From UBA1723 sp045629285 (GTDB lineage Bacteria; Bacteroidota; Bacteroidia; Bacteroidales; Paludibacteraceae): DNA of 64,000 nt. Position 1 is the first letter of the stretch. Each line of letters begins with the position of its first letter. The DNA lies in NCBI GenBank assembly GCA_045629285.1, contig JAZQQY010000052.1, positions 124,001-188,000 on the forward strand, read 5' to 3'. This document shows, piece after piece, positions 15,077 to 23,400 of this stretch. The position numbers and the translations under genes were made by a program. Under the pieces are notes generated by a model. The model saw only the letters and a list, made by a program, of their open reading frames with translations, was not told the DNA's origin and made no database searches.

Positions 15077-16826
15077 AATGCTTCGATGCTTCTTTAATGA
15101 CTTTAATCAATTCCGGATAGTCGGCTGCAAATTTATCCACGACTCCGCTCAACACTTTCAATGTGTCAGGGATCTGTCCTAGGAATGTCTCCTTCTTCTC
15201 CTCCAATCCGCGAAGTCCGTATGTGCCAAGCACCTGAACCATACGCATTAGGATAAAGAATGAAAGGTTGCCGTAAAACTCGTCGTCTGTAATGTCGATG
15301 TATCTCTTTGCCACCTTTAGATAAGCTGCGATCATCTGTGCCTTTACAGATTCCGGATATCTAGCTCTTACTTGATATACGAAAGAAACGATATCGTACC
15401 AGATTGGACCTCGTCGGCCTCCCTGAAAATCAATATACCATAATCCTCCTGATTTCACCATCACATTGCGCGACTGGAAGTCACGGTACATGAATCCCCA
15501 CGCGTCTTTGCGAATCTCGCTCATCGCGGTCCACATCTTTTCAAAATCATCGTGTAGACGGGATTCATCGTATTCTATAGGATGTTTCTTTACGAAGTAT
15601 GTCTCGAATTTTGCAAAGTCTGCCATTAATCCTTCTCTAGAAAATTCTGATTCAGGATAACATTTTGCAAAATCCACTGTTCTTGCTCCTACGAATTGCA
15701 TCTTTGCCAAGTCAATCATGACCTTGCTTAACATCCTGATGCTAGTCTTGGAGTATTCCCCTGTTTCACGGAATCTCTCAAGCACTTTATATAATGAGTC
15801 GTGTCCGCAGTAAGTCTGCAGATAGATCATCTTATCTTTTGAAATATGGAAAACCTTTGGCACCGACGCTCCTGCACGCTTCAACTGCTTAGCAAGATAG
15901 ATGAACGCCGAGTTCTCCTCAACAGTCTCTCCGATAGTCGCCACGTATTTGCCAGACTCACCGTCGACAACATAATATTGACGACCAGAACCGGCTTGAG
16001 CGATAGGTGAGATCGATGATGGCTGATGTCCTTGGAATTTCTTATATAGGCGTGCGATAGCCTGCATGTTTTCTTCATGCAACTCTTCCGGAGACTTCTG
16101 CACTACCACTTTAGTACGTTGCTCAAGTTCCTTCCTTTTCTTTTCTCGCTTTTCCTTCTTCTCTCTTGCACGTTGTTGCTGTTCCAACTGCATCTGTTCC
16201 AATACGATCGACGACAGATGGTCGGCAGGATTTCTCTGACCCTCTTCGCTACGACTCAATGTGTTGTAGATCTGAAGAGTGGCGTATGCGTCAAGAGCAG
16301 CATATTTGATCTGTGCGTGATCAAGAGGATTCGCTTCCCAGTTGGAAGTCTGCTGACGCTTTGAAATCTGTTCTTTGAAGATTATGGCGTAGATCTTCTG
16401 AAGACTTTTATCCTTGATTCCGAATTTCTCCACATAACTCTGCAGCTCCACGTAGTTCTCGCATTTGAAGCTCGGCATACGTCTGCGTAGTTGACGAAAG
16501 TCGTCGTGAAGGCTCAGTCCGATTTTTGTGATGTTCGGGTTAGCGAAAAGCTCAGCCACCGACTCTGGAATATTTATTAGGCTTAGACGGAATAGGTAAC
16601 AGCGTTCTACTGAACTTACCTGCAACAAAGCCACCTGATTTGTCTTTCCTTTTACGAAAACAGGCTTTGTTTCCGTGTCGACGCCAAGCACTTTCTGTTG
16701 GCTCAAATAGTCGACAGCCTCCTGCACCATGTCGAATCTCGACACGACGATGATGTCGCCGTCGAAAGAAGCGAACGGCAACTGTTGAATTTCTTCTTTA
16801 GTTATAGATTCAGCAAACTGTCCCAT
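15066..16826 (-). CDS. Fusion: DnaQ/WRN-like 3'-5' exonuclease + APH-type phosphotransferase
   Basis: A 586-residue two-domain protein. Residues about 25-195 are a DEDDy 3'-5' exonuclease of the RNase D/WRN type: D50 and E52 in GVDTET, D108/D109 in SLHDDF, and Y175 and D179 in YAALD. Residues about 205-255 are a charged, probably coiled-coil linker rich in Glu, Lys, Arg and Gln. Residues about 270-570 are an aminoglycoside-phosphotransferase/choline-kinase fold, with catalytic loop FMYRDFQSRNVM (D449, N454) and metal-binding D466 in YIDFQGG. In related bacteria I recall the exonuclease as a separate protein of about 200 residues and the kinase as a partner of the RapZ domain. Here both active sites look intact in one chain, overlapping the RapZ-domain gene. 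Kinase substrate unknown; relatives such as AmgK phosphorylate amino sugars. Confidence 0.88.
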   Translation of the reverse strand: MGQFAESITKEEIQQLPFASFDGDIIVVSRFDMVQEAVDYLSQQKVLGVDTETKPVFVKGKTNQVALLQVSSVERCYLFRLSLINIPESVAELFANPNITKIGLSLHDDFRQLRRRMPSFKCENYVELQSYVEKFGIKDKSLQKIYAIIFKEQISKRQQTSNWEANPLDHAQIKYAALDAYATLQIYNTLSRSEEGQRNPADHLSSIVLEQMQLEQQQRAREKKEKREKKRKELEQRTKVVVQKSPEELHEENMQAIARLYKKFQGHQPSSISPIAQAGSGRQYYVVDGESGKYVATIGETVEENSAFIYLAKQLKRAGASVPKVFHISKDKMIYLQTYCGHDSLYKVLERFRETGEYSKTSIRMLSKVMIDLAKMQFVGARTVDFAKCYPESEFSREGLMADFAKFETYFVKKHPIEYDESRLHDDFEKMWTAMSEIRKDAWGFMYRDFQSRNVMVKSGGLWYIDFQGGRRGPIWYDIVSFVYQVRARYPESVKAQMIAAYLKVAKRYIDITDDEFYGNLSFFILMRMVQVLGTYGLRGLEEKKETFLGQIPDTLKVLSGVVDKFAADYPELIKVIKEASKHYGE

Positions 16827-16934
16827 TAGTTAGAAAAGGCGATTCTGCCTTGTATTTCAATTCATCCTTTCTTTGTGGCGACGTGAGAACCGGTGCCGCT
16901 ACAGAGTGTCGGACATTTCGTCGGAGAATTACTT

Positions 16935-17459
16935 TTATTCTTCGTCTTCGTCGTCAGGTGCAGAGATGTAAGAGTGAAGAGCACCTAGGCTACGAGTAAG
17001 ACACTGACCCCAGAATTCGTGAAAATGCTCCTTGCACTCTTTCAATGCTGCACACATGATAGCGTTGTCGGCACTCTGTATTCTGTGAGTCATGTCGACG
17101 ACATCCTGATAGATATCAGCCATGTCTTCCGATACATGGACTACAATCGGAGTCTCGCTATACTGCATGTCGACATGATCGACAGTAAGGAAATCATCGT
17201 GAGCACCAAGTTTGTCGCTGACAATCTGCACTACTGAGTTATACATAGCCTCAGTCACCTTACACTCAAGGTCGATGTAGTCGTCCTCCACCTCATCGTA
17301 TGATGGTAGAGCGATAGTCGCTGCATATAAGCCAGCCAACGAGCCTGCAAGCTTTTTTGCGAACTCTTTAGGTGCGTCGTTTTCTGATTGCTCAATCACA
17401 TGACAAAACAGAATAGCTGACTTTATGAAGTTGATAGTCTCCTGATTATTTATATCCAT
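16935..17459 (-). CDS. DUF5063 family protein
   Basis: A 174-residue acidic, helical cytoplasmic protein; the sequence fits the Bacteroidota DUF5063 family, of unknown function. The frame is open further upstream to 17612, but the start at 17459 (MDINNQETINFIKSA) is preferred: a TATTTTTG -7 element sits at 17489-17482, so a longer protein would begin before the promoter. The tail is SAPDDEDEE. It is upstream of, and in the same direction as, the exonuclease-kinase gene, with a gap of 108 bases. Confidence 0.8.
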   Translation of the reverse strand: MDINNQETINFIKSAILFCHVIEQSENDAPKEFAKKLAGSLAGLYAATIALPSYDEVEDDYIDLECKVTEAMYNSVVQIVSDKLGAHDDFLTVDHVDMQYSETPIVVHVSEDMADIYQDVVDMTHRIQSADNAIMCAALKECKEHFHEFWGQCLTRSLGALHSYISAPDDEDEE

Positions 17460-17481
17460 GGCGTTTTTCAAAAAAACTTTG

Positions 17482-17489
17482 CAAAAATA
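17482..17489 (-). promoter_or_regulatory. -7 element of the DUF5063 gene
   Basis: Minus strand TATTTTTG, 23 bases before the chosen ATG; it decides the start against longer alternatives. Confidence 0.5.
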
Positions 17490-17641
17490 CATAATTATTT
17501 CAAGTTTCGCAAATCTAATGTGAAACTCGTCTATGGATGTTCCGCAATGCGTTGAGCGTAAATTTAAGAGGCTCGTTTCGATGAATGATTTCGGGAATAT
17601 GTTGTTTTGCAATAATCGATGGCGTTTTCGGGATTTTTAGA

Positions 17642-17675
17642 TTTGTAATTCACTTTCCAAAAAGAATTATCTTTG
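17642..17675 (+). promoter_or_regulatory. Promoter left in front of the Rpn remnant
   Basis: TTTG, a 22-base spacer, TATCTTTG: a good Bacteroidota promoter 26 bases before the truncated reading frame at 17701. Confidence 0.5.
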
Positions 17676-17700
17676 CATTTGAAAATAATTAAGTAATGGT

Positions 17701-17784
17701 ATGAAAAATACAGACTATATCAGATTCGACTGGGCCATCAAGGCAAACTTCGCTATCCTTGAAGGCTTGATTCCGTGTTGTTAA
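17701..17784 (+). pseudogene. Truncated Rpn-family (PD-(D/E)XK nuclease transposase-like) gene
   Basis: A 27-codon frame, MKNTDYIRFDWAIK then ANFAILEGLIPCC and a stop. Rpn family proteins typically open with xYIRFDWAxKRLLRxKANFxxLEGFL; here a short internal piece (about RLLRNK) and everything after LEG are missing. The start region and promoter survive, but the nuclease domain is gone. It is interpreted as a decayed copy. The alternative, a small functional peptide, cannot be excluded. Confidence 0.6.
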
Positions 17785-17845
17785 ATAAAAAGGTGACAAT
17801 CATCGAATTTTTTTCTCACAATTATGCATAATGAATTAAAATCAC

Positions 17846-17853
17846 TATCTTTG
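17846..17853 (+). promoter_or_regulatory. -7 element of the rplY-pth operon
   Basis: TATCTTTG about 98 bases before the rplY ATG, in an A/T-rich stretch. The long leader between 17860 and 17950 could carry autoregulation, but no known fold is recognised. Confidence 0.5.
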
Positions 17854-17950
17854 CGCCGCTTTTCTTGATTTTCGGCAAAAAATCATTGAGGAGTATTATG
17901 GGGGATTGGGCGGTTCCAATCCTGAGTATACTTAAAAACATATTAAAGAA

Positions 17951-18508
17951 ATGGAAAAATTTCAACTTTCAGGTGAGCTTCGTGCAGATCTAGGCAAGAA
18001 GGCTACAAAGGAGACTCGTGCAAACGGTCTTATCCCATGTGTACTTTACGGTGGTGCAGAGACAAAGCATTTCTCTGTAAAAGAGGGTGACGTTAGAAAG
18101 CTAATCTACTCTCCAAATGTTTACATCGTTGAGTTGACTATCGCTGGTAAGACAGTTACAGCTATCTTGAAGGACCTTCAGGTTCACCCAGTTAAGGATA
18201 ACATCCTTCACATCGACTTCCTTGAGGTTTCAGCTAACAAGCCAGTTGTAATCGAGATCCCAGTTAAGCTTGAGGGTCTTGCAGAAGGTGTTAAGCTAGG
18301 AGGTAAGTTGGTTCAGCAGATGAGAAAGCTTCGTGTTAAGGGTCTTTACTCTAACTTCCCTGACAGATTGCCAGTTAACGTTGAGAGCCTAGGTATCGGT
18401 AAGACTATCCAGGTTGGTGCTCTTTCATACGATAACCTTGAGTTGTTGAACAACCCAATCAACGTAGTAGCTGCTGTTAAGGCAACTCGTGGTTCAAGAG
18501 CTAACTAA
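17951..18508 (+). CDS. rplY: 50S ribosomal protein L25 / general stress protein Ctc
   Basis: A 185-residue L25 of the long (TL5/CTC) type: N-terminal 5S-rRNA-binding L25 domain (about 1-90, with RANGLIPCVLYGG) and a C-terminal beta domain (about 95-180). Codon use is strongly biased, as expected for a highly expressed gene. pth begins two bases after its stop, a common pairing. Confidence 0.96.
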   Translation: MEKFQLSGELRADLGKKATKETRANGLIPCVLYGGAETKHFSVKEGDVRKLIYSPNVYIVELTIAGKTVTAILKDLQVHPVKDNILHIDFLEVSANKPVVIEIPVKLEGLAEGVKLGGKLVQQMRKLRVKGLYSNFPDRLPVNVESLGIGKTIQVGALSYDNLELLNNPINVVAAVKATRGSRAN

Positions 18509-18510
18509 GA

Positions 18511-19074
18511 ATGAAATATCTGATTGTTGGGCTTGGCAACATCGGAAACGAGTATGCCAATACAAGGCACAACATAGGATTTATGGTATTGGACGCTTTT
18601 GCCGAAGCGTCCAATCTTGTTTTTAGCGAAGAACGTTATGGCGCAGTTGCCGGTGGCAGAGTTAAAAACAAGGAATTTATCCTATTGAAGCCTAATACAT
18701 ATATGAACCTTAGCGGAAATGCAGTACGCTATTGGGCAAACAAAGAAAAAATAGATGTTGACCATATCTTTGTGGTTGTCGACGACTTGTCTCTTCCTTT
18801 CGGTAAAATCCGTATCAAAGGAAACGGTAGCGCAGGTGGCCACAATGGTTTGAAGAATATCCAGGAACTTCTAGGTACTGAGAAATACGCTCGTTTGAAA
18901 TTCGGTATCGGCAACGATTTCCCCAAAGGAAAGCAGGTTGACTTCGTGCTTGGTCAGTTCAGTGAGGAAGATATGGCGGCCATGCCTGAAAGAAAGAAGA
19001 TTGCAGCTGAGGCTATCGTGTCTTTCATGCTTCAAGGCTTGGACACTACTATGAATCAATTCAACAACAAGTAA
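18511..19074 (+). CDS. pth: Peptidyl-tRNA hydrolase
   Basis: A 187-residue enzyme that frees tRNA from peptidyl-tRNA dropped by ribosomes. Conserved parts: GLGNIGNEYANTRHNIGF with catalytic His20, the KPNTYMN segment, DDLSLPFG with the conserved Asp, and GSAGGHNGLK. It follows rplY with a 2-base gap and shares one base with the next gene (TAATG), so the genes are co-transcribed. Confidence 0.97.
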   Translation: MKYLIVGLGNIGNEYANTRHNIGFMVLDAFAEASNLVFSEERYGAVAGGRVKNKEFILLKPNTYMNLSGNAVRYWANKEKIDVDHIFVVVDDLSLPFGKIRIKGNGSAGGHNGLKNIQELLGTEKYARLKFGIGNDFPKGKQVDFVLGQFSEEDMAAMPERKKIAAEAIVSFMLQGLDTTMNQFNNK

Positions 19075-19517
19075 TGGCAAAAGAGGTAAAAGAGGAAGTA
19101 CGCATCGACAAATGGATGTGGGCTGTCAGATTATTTAAGACAAGAACTCTGGCTGCGGATGCGTGCAAGAAAGGTCACGTCATGGTAGGAGGCTCATCCC
19201 AAAAGGCTTCGAAGATGGTTCGTGTCGGCGATGTCATCCAGATCAAGCGTGCTCCGATCACTTACTCTTTCAAGGTGCTTGCGTTGAGTGAAAACCGTAT
19301 GGGTGCCAAACTGGTGCCTGAATTCATGGAGAATGTTACACCACAGGAGCAGATTGAAATGCTTGAGTTGAGTCGCTACACATCAAACGGTCAGCGTGAT
19401 CGTGGTGCTGGCAGACCTACGAAGAAAGACCGTCGTGATATCAACGATTATACGGAACCGATGTTCGTTAGCGATGATTGGGACTGGGATCTTGATCTTG
19501 ATGACGACGATGATTGA
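19074..19517 (+). CDS. RNA-binding S4 domain protein (Hsp15-like)
   Basis: A 147-residue protein with an N-terminal S4 domain (about 9-70: RIDKWMWAVRLFKTRTLA, then GHVMVGG), as in HslR/Hsp15, which binds stalled 50S-peptidyl-tRNA complexes. The tail is basic and then very acidic (ends DWDWDLDLDDDDD). It starts in a one-base overlap with pth, which fits a shared ribosome-rescue role. Confidence 0.9.
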   Translation: MAKEVKEEVRIDKWMWAVRLFKTRTLAADACKKGHVMVGGSSQKASKMVRVGDVIQIKRAPITYSFKVLALSENRMGAKLVPEFMENVTPQEQIEMLELSRYTSNGQRDRGAGRPTKKDRRDINDYTEPMFVSDDWDWDLDLDDDDD

Positions 19518-19540
19518 CTAATTATTCATTATTGATTATA

Positions 19541-20089
19541 ATGATTGCAGCAAAACAATTGAGAACGAAGGATATATCTCAGTATGTACTTTATATTTGG
19601 CAAATTGAAGATATAATCAGAGCCTTTGGTCTTGATATTGAAAAAATAGATCAGAACATCATATCTCGCTATGCGGAAGATGTCGACAAGAAGGCTATTC
19701 GCGAATGGTACGACAATATGATTTCCGGAATGGTGAACGAACAGAAACAGTCGTTCGGACATCTTCAGTTTATCATGAATGTTGTAGACGACGTGAACGA
19801 TCTCCACATGAAGCTGCTTCAGACTCCTGAGCAGATTTCATACAATGCGTTGTTCTTCCAGATACTTCCTGTGTTGCAGGAATTCAGAGCAAAGAATAAA
19901 AGTGGAGCTGAGGTGAACGACGTAGATTTGGCACTTACAGCTCTTTATGGCACGACGATGCTGAAGATTTCCGGCAAAGAGGTGTCGAAGGATACAATGG
20001 ATGCCATCCAACAGTTGGCAAAATGGCTTAATCTTTTATCCCAGAAATATAAGGATTGGGAGGAAGACAAGCTGAAGTTTGATGATTGA
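19541..20089 (+). CDS. DUF4924 family protein
   Basis: A 182-residue, mostly helical cytoplasmic protein of the Bacteroidota DUF4924 family; function unknown. The chosen start (MIAAKQLRTKDISQYVLYIW) is the conserved family N-terminus; an in-frame upstream extension to 19514 overlaps the S4 gene and adds nine residues that look like leader sequence. Probably the last gene of the rplY operon. Confidence 0.8.
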   Translation: MIAAKQLRTKDISQYVLYIWQIEDIIRAFGLDIEKIDQNIISRYAEDVDKKAIREWYDNMISGMVNEQKQSFGHLQFIMNVVDDVNDLHMKLLQTPEQISYNALFFQILPVLQEFRAKNKSGAEVNDVDLALTALYGTTMLKISGKEVSKDTMDAIQQLAKWLNLLSQKYKDWEEDKLKFDD

Positions 20090-20130
20090 TTTCAATTATA
20101 CACTAGACGTTAACTTTATTATTTGCAATA

Positions 20131-20195
20131 TTTTAGGAAAAATAATTGATGTTAGAGTTGATGTAATTGATGACATGTTTAACCTTTTCCTAAAA
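20131..20195. promoter_or_regulatory. Inverted repeat in the leader of the CotH gene
   Basis: TTTTAGGAAAA (20131-20141) is the exact reverse complement of TTTTCCTAAAA (20185-20195). Between them TTGATG recurs three times. It could be an RNA stem-loop or a protein-binding site ahead of the gene at 20221. Confidence 0.4.
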
Positions 20196-20220
20196 GTTGT
20201 GAAAAAGTATTTAGAATTAT

Positions 20221-23200
20221 ATGGTTATGAAGATGAATGATTTTAGAAAAGCTAAATGTTGGTTTTTAGCCCTACTGCTACTTGACATTTTGCCTGCCAA
20301 TGCGCAGGTATCCATCACTGAGTTGATGCCATGCAACACGTCTACGTATATCAATGATTTGTACGATTTTGCAGGTTATGCAGAACTTTACAATGATACT
20401 GATGAAGATGTTGATTTGAAGGGGTATGTTTTTGAGAATCAGAAGAAGAACGGTGACACTAAGTGGAGTTGGGTCATCGATAAGGAATGTGTGGTTAAGT
20501 CAAAAAGTTATAGAGTCGTCTTCTTTGATGAGGTTGAAGACACTAGATATCATGTAGGATATAAATTGGACACAGATGGCGGAACTCTGTTGTTGAAAAG
20601 CGACAGTTCCGTAGTGTCGTCTATGAAATATACTCAGCAGTATCCTCATTTGTCGTACGGTATTGACAAAGACAGCATTTTAGGCTATATGGAGCCGTCG
20701 CCGATGGAAGATAATACAACTGCTTATGAAAGCATCAAAAATCGTTGTGATATGCCAAAATTCGGTGTCGCCCCTGGAGTTCAAACTAAAGTCATTGAAC
20801 TTGATTTGGAGTGCACGACAAAGGATGCGAAGATTTATTATACTCTTAATGGTTCCACTCCGACATTGGAAAACGGAATCCTATACAAAGAGCCTATCCT
20901 TATCGAGGGAAATGCTGTTGTGAGAGCTCGTTCATTCAAAAAGGATATGTTGCCAAGTGCCATTGCGACAGGTTCTTATCTCTATGCTGATGCATTACGT
21001 GTGAATGGCTTTTCCACACCGATTGTTTCTGTCGTTACAGATAGCGTCTTTTATTATGACGATATGATCGGAATGTATGTAGATGGAAAGAATGGTAAGT
21101 TCTTGGCATGTGTCGGAAAGAAAAATTATGTGCAGGATTGGACCAGACCTGCCAATTTCGAGTATATTGTCGACGGAAAAGTTGTAGTAAACCAGGAAGT
21201 AGAAACATCTATAAAAGGAGTTTGTACACGTAATTCCCGTATTAAATCTTTAGGAATAAAGGCTAATAAGAAGAGTGGGAAAAAGGGATTTGATTACACT
21301 GATTTCTTCTCTCAGCGTCCAAATACAAAGTATGATGACCTGCATTTGAGAAATGGAGGAAATGCCTTTTCCACTACACGTTGGCGTGATGGCTTCTTGC
21401 AGACTATTGCCGGACATATCGGACTTGATTATCAGGCATACGAACCAGTGGTCTGCTTTATTGACGGAAAACTCCTTGGCTTGATGGGATTGAGAGAGAA
21501 TCTAAACAAATCATATATCAAGGCCAATTATAATCTGGACGAGGAAGAAATTGATTTGCTGAAAATTGCTCAAGAACCAGCTGTTGCAATGACTGGCACA
21601 CGTGATGCATACGATAGCCTGATTGTAGAATTGGGTAAGGATCCAGTGTCAGATGATTATTTCCAAAATATCTCGAATTTGATGGATGTTGAGGAATATC
21701 TTGACTATCAGGTGTTTGAACAGTTTGTCGTAAACACAGATTGGCCTGGTAATAATCAAAAGATCTGGAGAGAAAGGAATAATGGTAAGTTCCGTTGGAT
21801 AGTCTATGATCTTGATTTTGGATTGGGATTGTATGAGACAGTTCAAACTTCAGATACAAAGAGAGATTTTAACATGTTGAATCAAGCTCTTGGTGCAGAT
21901 TTGGATTCTAAGGACGAGTGGAAGTCGACTCCATTTAAGCAATTGATGAAAAATGATGAGTTCAAGTATCGTTTCCTGATAAAGTTCTTGCATCACATGA
22001 AGTATTCGTTTACTGAGTCTACACTTGATTCGCTTTGGTCGGTGATTTCAGCTAAAGTGTCTGATGAGTATTTGGCATGTCAACTTGGAAGTAGAAATGC
22101 AGATGCCGATGCACGAAAACTATTGGATTTTGCGAAAGATCGTCCTGAATATGTCTTGAAACATCTTCAGGAATACTATAAAGGCGGTAACATAGTCTCT
22201 TTGCAGATAGTAGCTAAAGACGCAGCTGGAAAGCGTATCCCTAATTCATCGATTTTGGTGAATAATGAATTTGTGGGAACTACAGACTATACTAATGATT
22301 ACTTCACAAAGGTTCCTTTGAAAGTTAAGATTCAAGCACCGGCTGGTTATAAGTTCCAAAAATGGACATTGTCGTCTACAGTGACTGAGGCGGGAAACAC
22401 TCCACACACTATAGAGGTGTTTAATGGTAAACTTACGAACAACATTAAGATGACCGCATATTTTACGACAGAAACAGATCCGAAGCCGTTGACATTGCAG
22501 ATTAACGAGGTTTGTTCTTCAAATAATTCGGAGTTAGGAAATCCGGATGAATGTGGACACTATTCAGATTGGATTGAAATTCATAATTATGGAGAGGAAG
22601 ATATTGATTTGGCAGGAATGTATATCACTGACAACTCTTCAAACAACATGAAATATATGTTCCCGTTCGGATATTCAGAAACTGTTGTCAAGGCTGGAGG
22701 ATATTTGATAGTGTGGGCTGACAACGAATCATGGCGAGGTCCTCTTCACACTAATTTCAAAATCAGTGCGTCTGGTAGCTTCATTGGCTTGTCTTATTAT
22801 GAACAAGATGAGTTGGTTTATCTTGATAAGGTAAGATGTCCTAACTTGCTTCCTAACGACACTTATGGTAGAATTGGTGATGGTAATGAACATTGGGCAA
22901 TATTCTCTACTGTAGATGGTGAAAGCCAGGTGACATTTGGCTCTAAGAATAATATTGTGGATTATGAGCCAACTGCTGTTGTTCAGCCAGTTTCAATCCA
23001 GGATGCTATCACTCTATATCCGAATCCTGCAAACAATGAGATTACCATCCAAACTATAGGACAGAACAGTAAGATTATCTCTTTGGCAATTTATAATACA
23101 CAGGGTGTGATGTTGCGTTCTATTTCTAATATCAATGAGCCGGTATTTACACTTCCTATAGAATCTCTAAATTCAGGAATGTATATCTTGAAGGCAGAAA

Positions 23201-23241
23201 CAAATGGAGCTGTGACTCATAAGAAGTTTGAGAAGCAGTAG
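20221..23241 (+). CDS. CotH-like / lamin-tail-domain protein, T9SS sorted
   Basis: A 1,006-residue exported protein. Parts in order: signal peptide (cut near ANA-QVS); lamin-tail domain (about 30-130, VSITELMPCN); chitobiase C-terminal-like domain (about 195-260, with IYYTLNGSTPTLENG); CotH domain (about 270-650, with LHLRNGGNAFSTTRWRDG, GLMGLREN and WIVYDLDFGLG); a beta domain; a second lamin-tail domain (about 765-890, LQINEVCSSNNSE); and a T9SS type A tail (LYPNPANN to the end). CotH of Bacillus is a spore-coat protein kinase; whether this relative phosphorylates anything is unknown. The first ATG is used; those at the third and fifth codons are also possible. Transcribed alone with a terminator at 23321-23355. 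Confidence 0.87.
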   Translation: MVMKMNDFRKAKCWFLALLLLDILPANAQVSITELMPCNTSTYINDLYDFAGYAELYNDTDEDVDLKGYVFENQKKNGDTKWSWVIDKECVVKSKSYRVVFFDEVEDTRYHVGYKLDTDGGTLLLKSDSSVVSSMKYTQQYPHLSYGIDKDSILGYMEPSPMEDNTTAYESIKNRCDMPKFGVAPGVQTKVIELDLECTTKDAKIYYTLNGSTPTLENGILYKEPILIEGNAVVRARSFKKDMLPSAIATGSYLYADALRVNGFSTPIVSVVTDSVFYYDDMIGMYVDGKNGKFLACVGKKNYVQDWTRPANFEYIVDGKVVVNQEVETSIKGVCTRNSRIKSLGIKANKKSGKKGFDYTDFFSQRPNTKYDDLHLRNGGNAFSTTRWRDGFLQTIAGHIGLDYQAYEPVVCFIDGKLLGLMGLRENLNKSYIKANYNLDEEEIDLLKIAQEPAVAMTGTRDAYDSLIVELGKDPVSDDYFQNISNLMDVEEYLDYQVFEQFVVNTDWPGNNQKIWRERNNGKFRWIVYDLDFGLGLYETVQTSDTKRDFNMLNQALGADLDSKDEWKSTPFKQLMKNDEFKYRFLIKFLHHMKYSFTESTLDSLWSVISAKVSDEYLACQLGSRNADADARKLLDFAKDRPEYVLKHLQEYYKGGNIVSLQIVAKDAAGKRIPNSSILVNNEFVGTTDYTNDYFTKVPLKVKIQAPAGYKFQKWTLSSTVTEAGNTPHTIEVFNGKLTNNIKMTAYFTTETDPKPLTLQINEVCSSNNSELGNPDECGHYSDWIEIHNYGEEDIDLAGMYITDNSSNNMKYMFPFGYSETVVKAGGYLIVWADNESWRGPLHTNFKISASGSFIGLSYYEQDELVYLDKVRCPNLLPNDTYGRIGDGNEHWAIFSTVDGESQVTFGSKNNIVDYEPTAVVQPVSIQDAITLYPNPANNEITIQTIGQNSKIISLAIYNTQGVMLRSISNINEPVFTLPIESLNSGMYILKAETNGAVTHKKFEKQ

Positions 23242-23320
23242 GTAGAATTTGCATGAGATTGAATAGTAGTTGATGAGAATCGTGAAAATGGGAATGATTT
23301 ATCAACTGTAATAAATAACG

Positions 23321-23355
23321 AAGGAGACGTGAATAATCGCGTCTCCTTTGTTTTT
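23321..23355 (+). terminator. Terminator of the CotH gene
   Basis: Stem GGAGACG/CGTCTCC (23323-23329 with 23340-23346) followed by TTTGTTTTT. Member of the AGACG hairpin family. Confidence 0.8.
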
Positions 23356-23365
23356 CCCTTTGTTT

Positions 23366-23387
23366 GAGACGTTGCACACAACGTCTC
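23366..23387. repeat. AGACG-family hairpin, also end of map transcript
   Basis: GAGACGTTG / CAACGTCTC with a 4-base loop; it lies 14 bases beyond the stop of map (minus strand). Confidence 0.7.
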
Positions 23388-23400
23388 TACCTGAATTATA

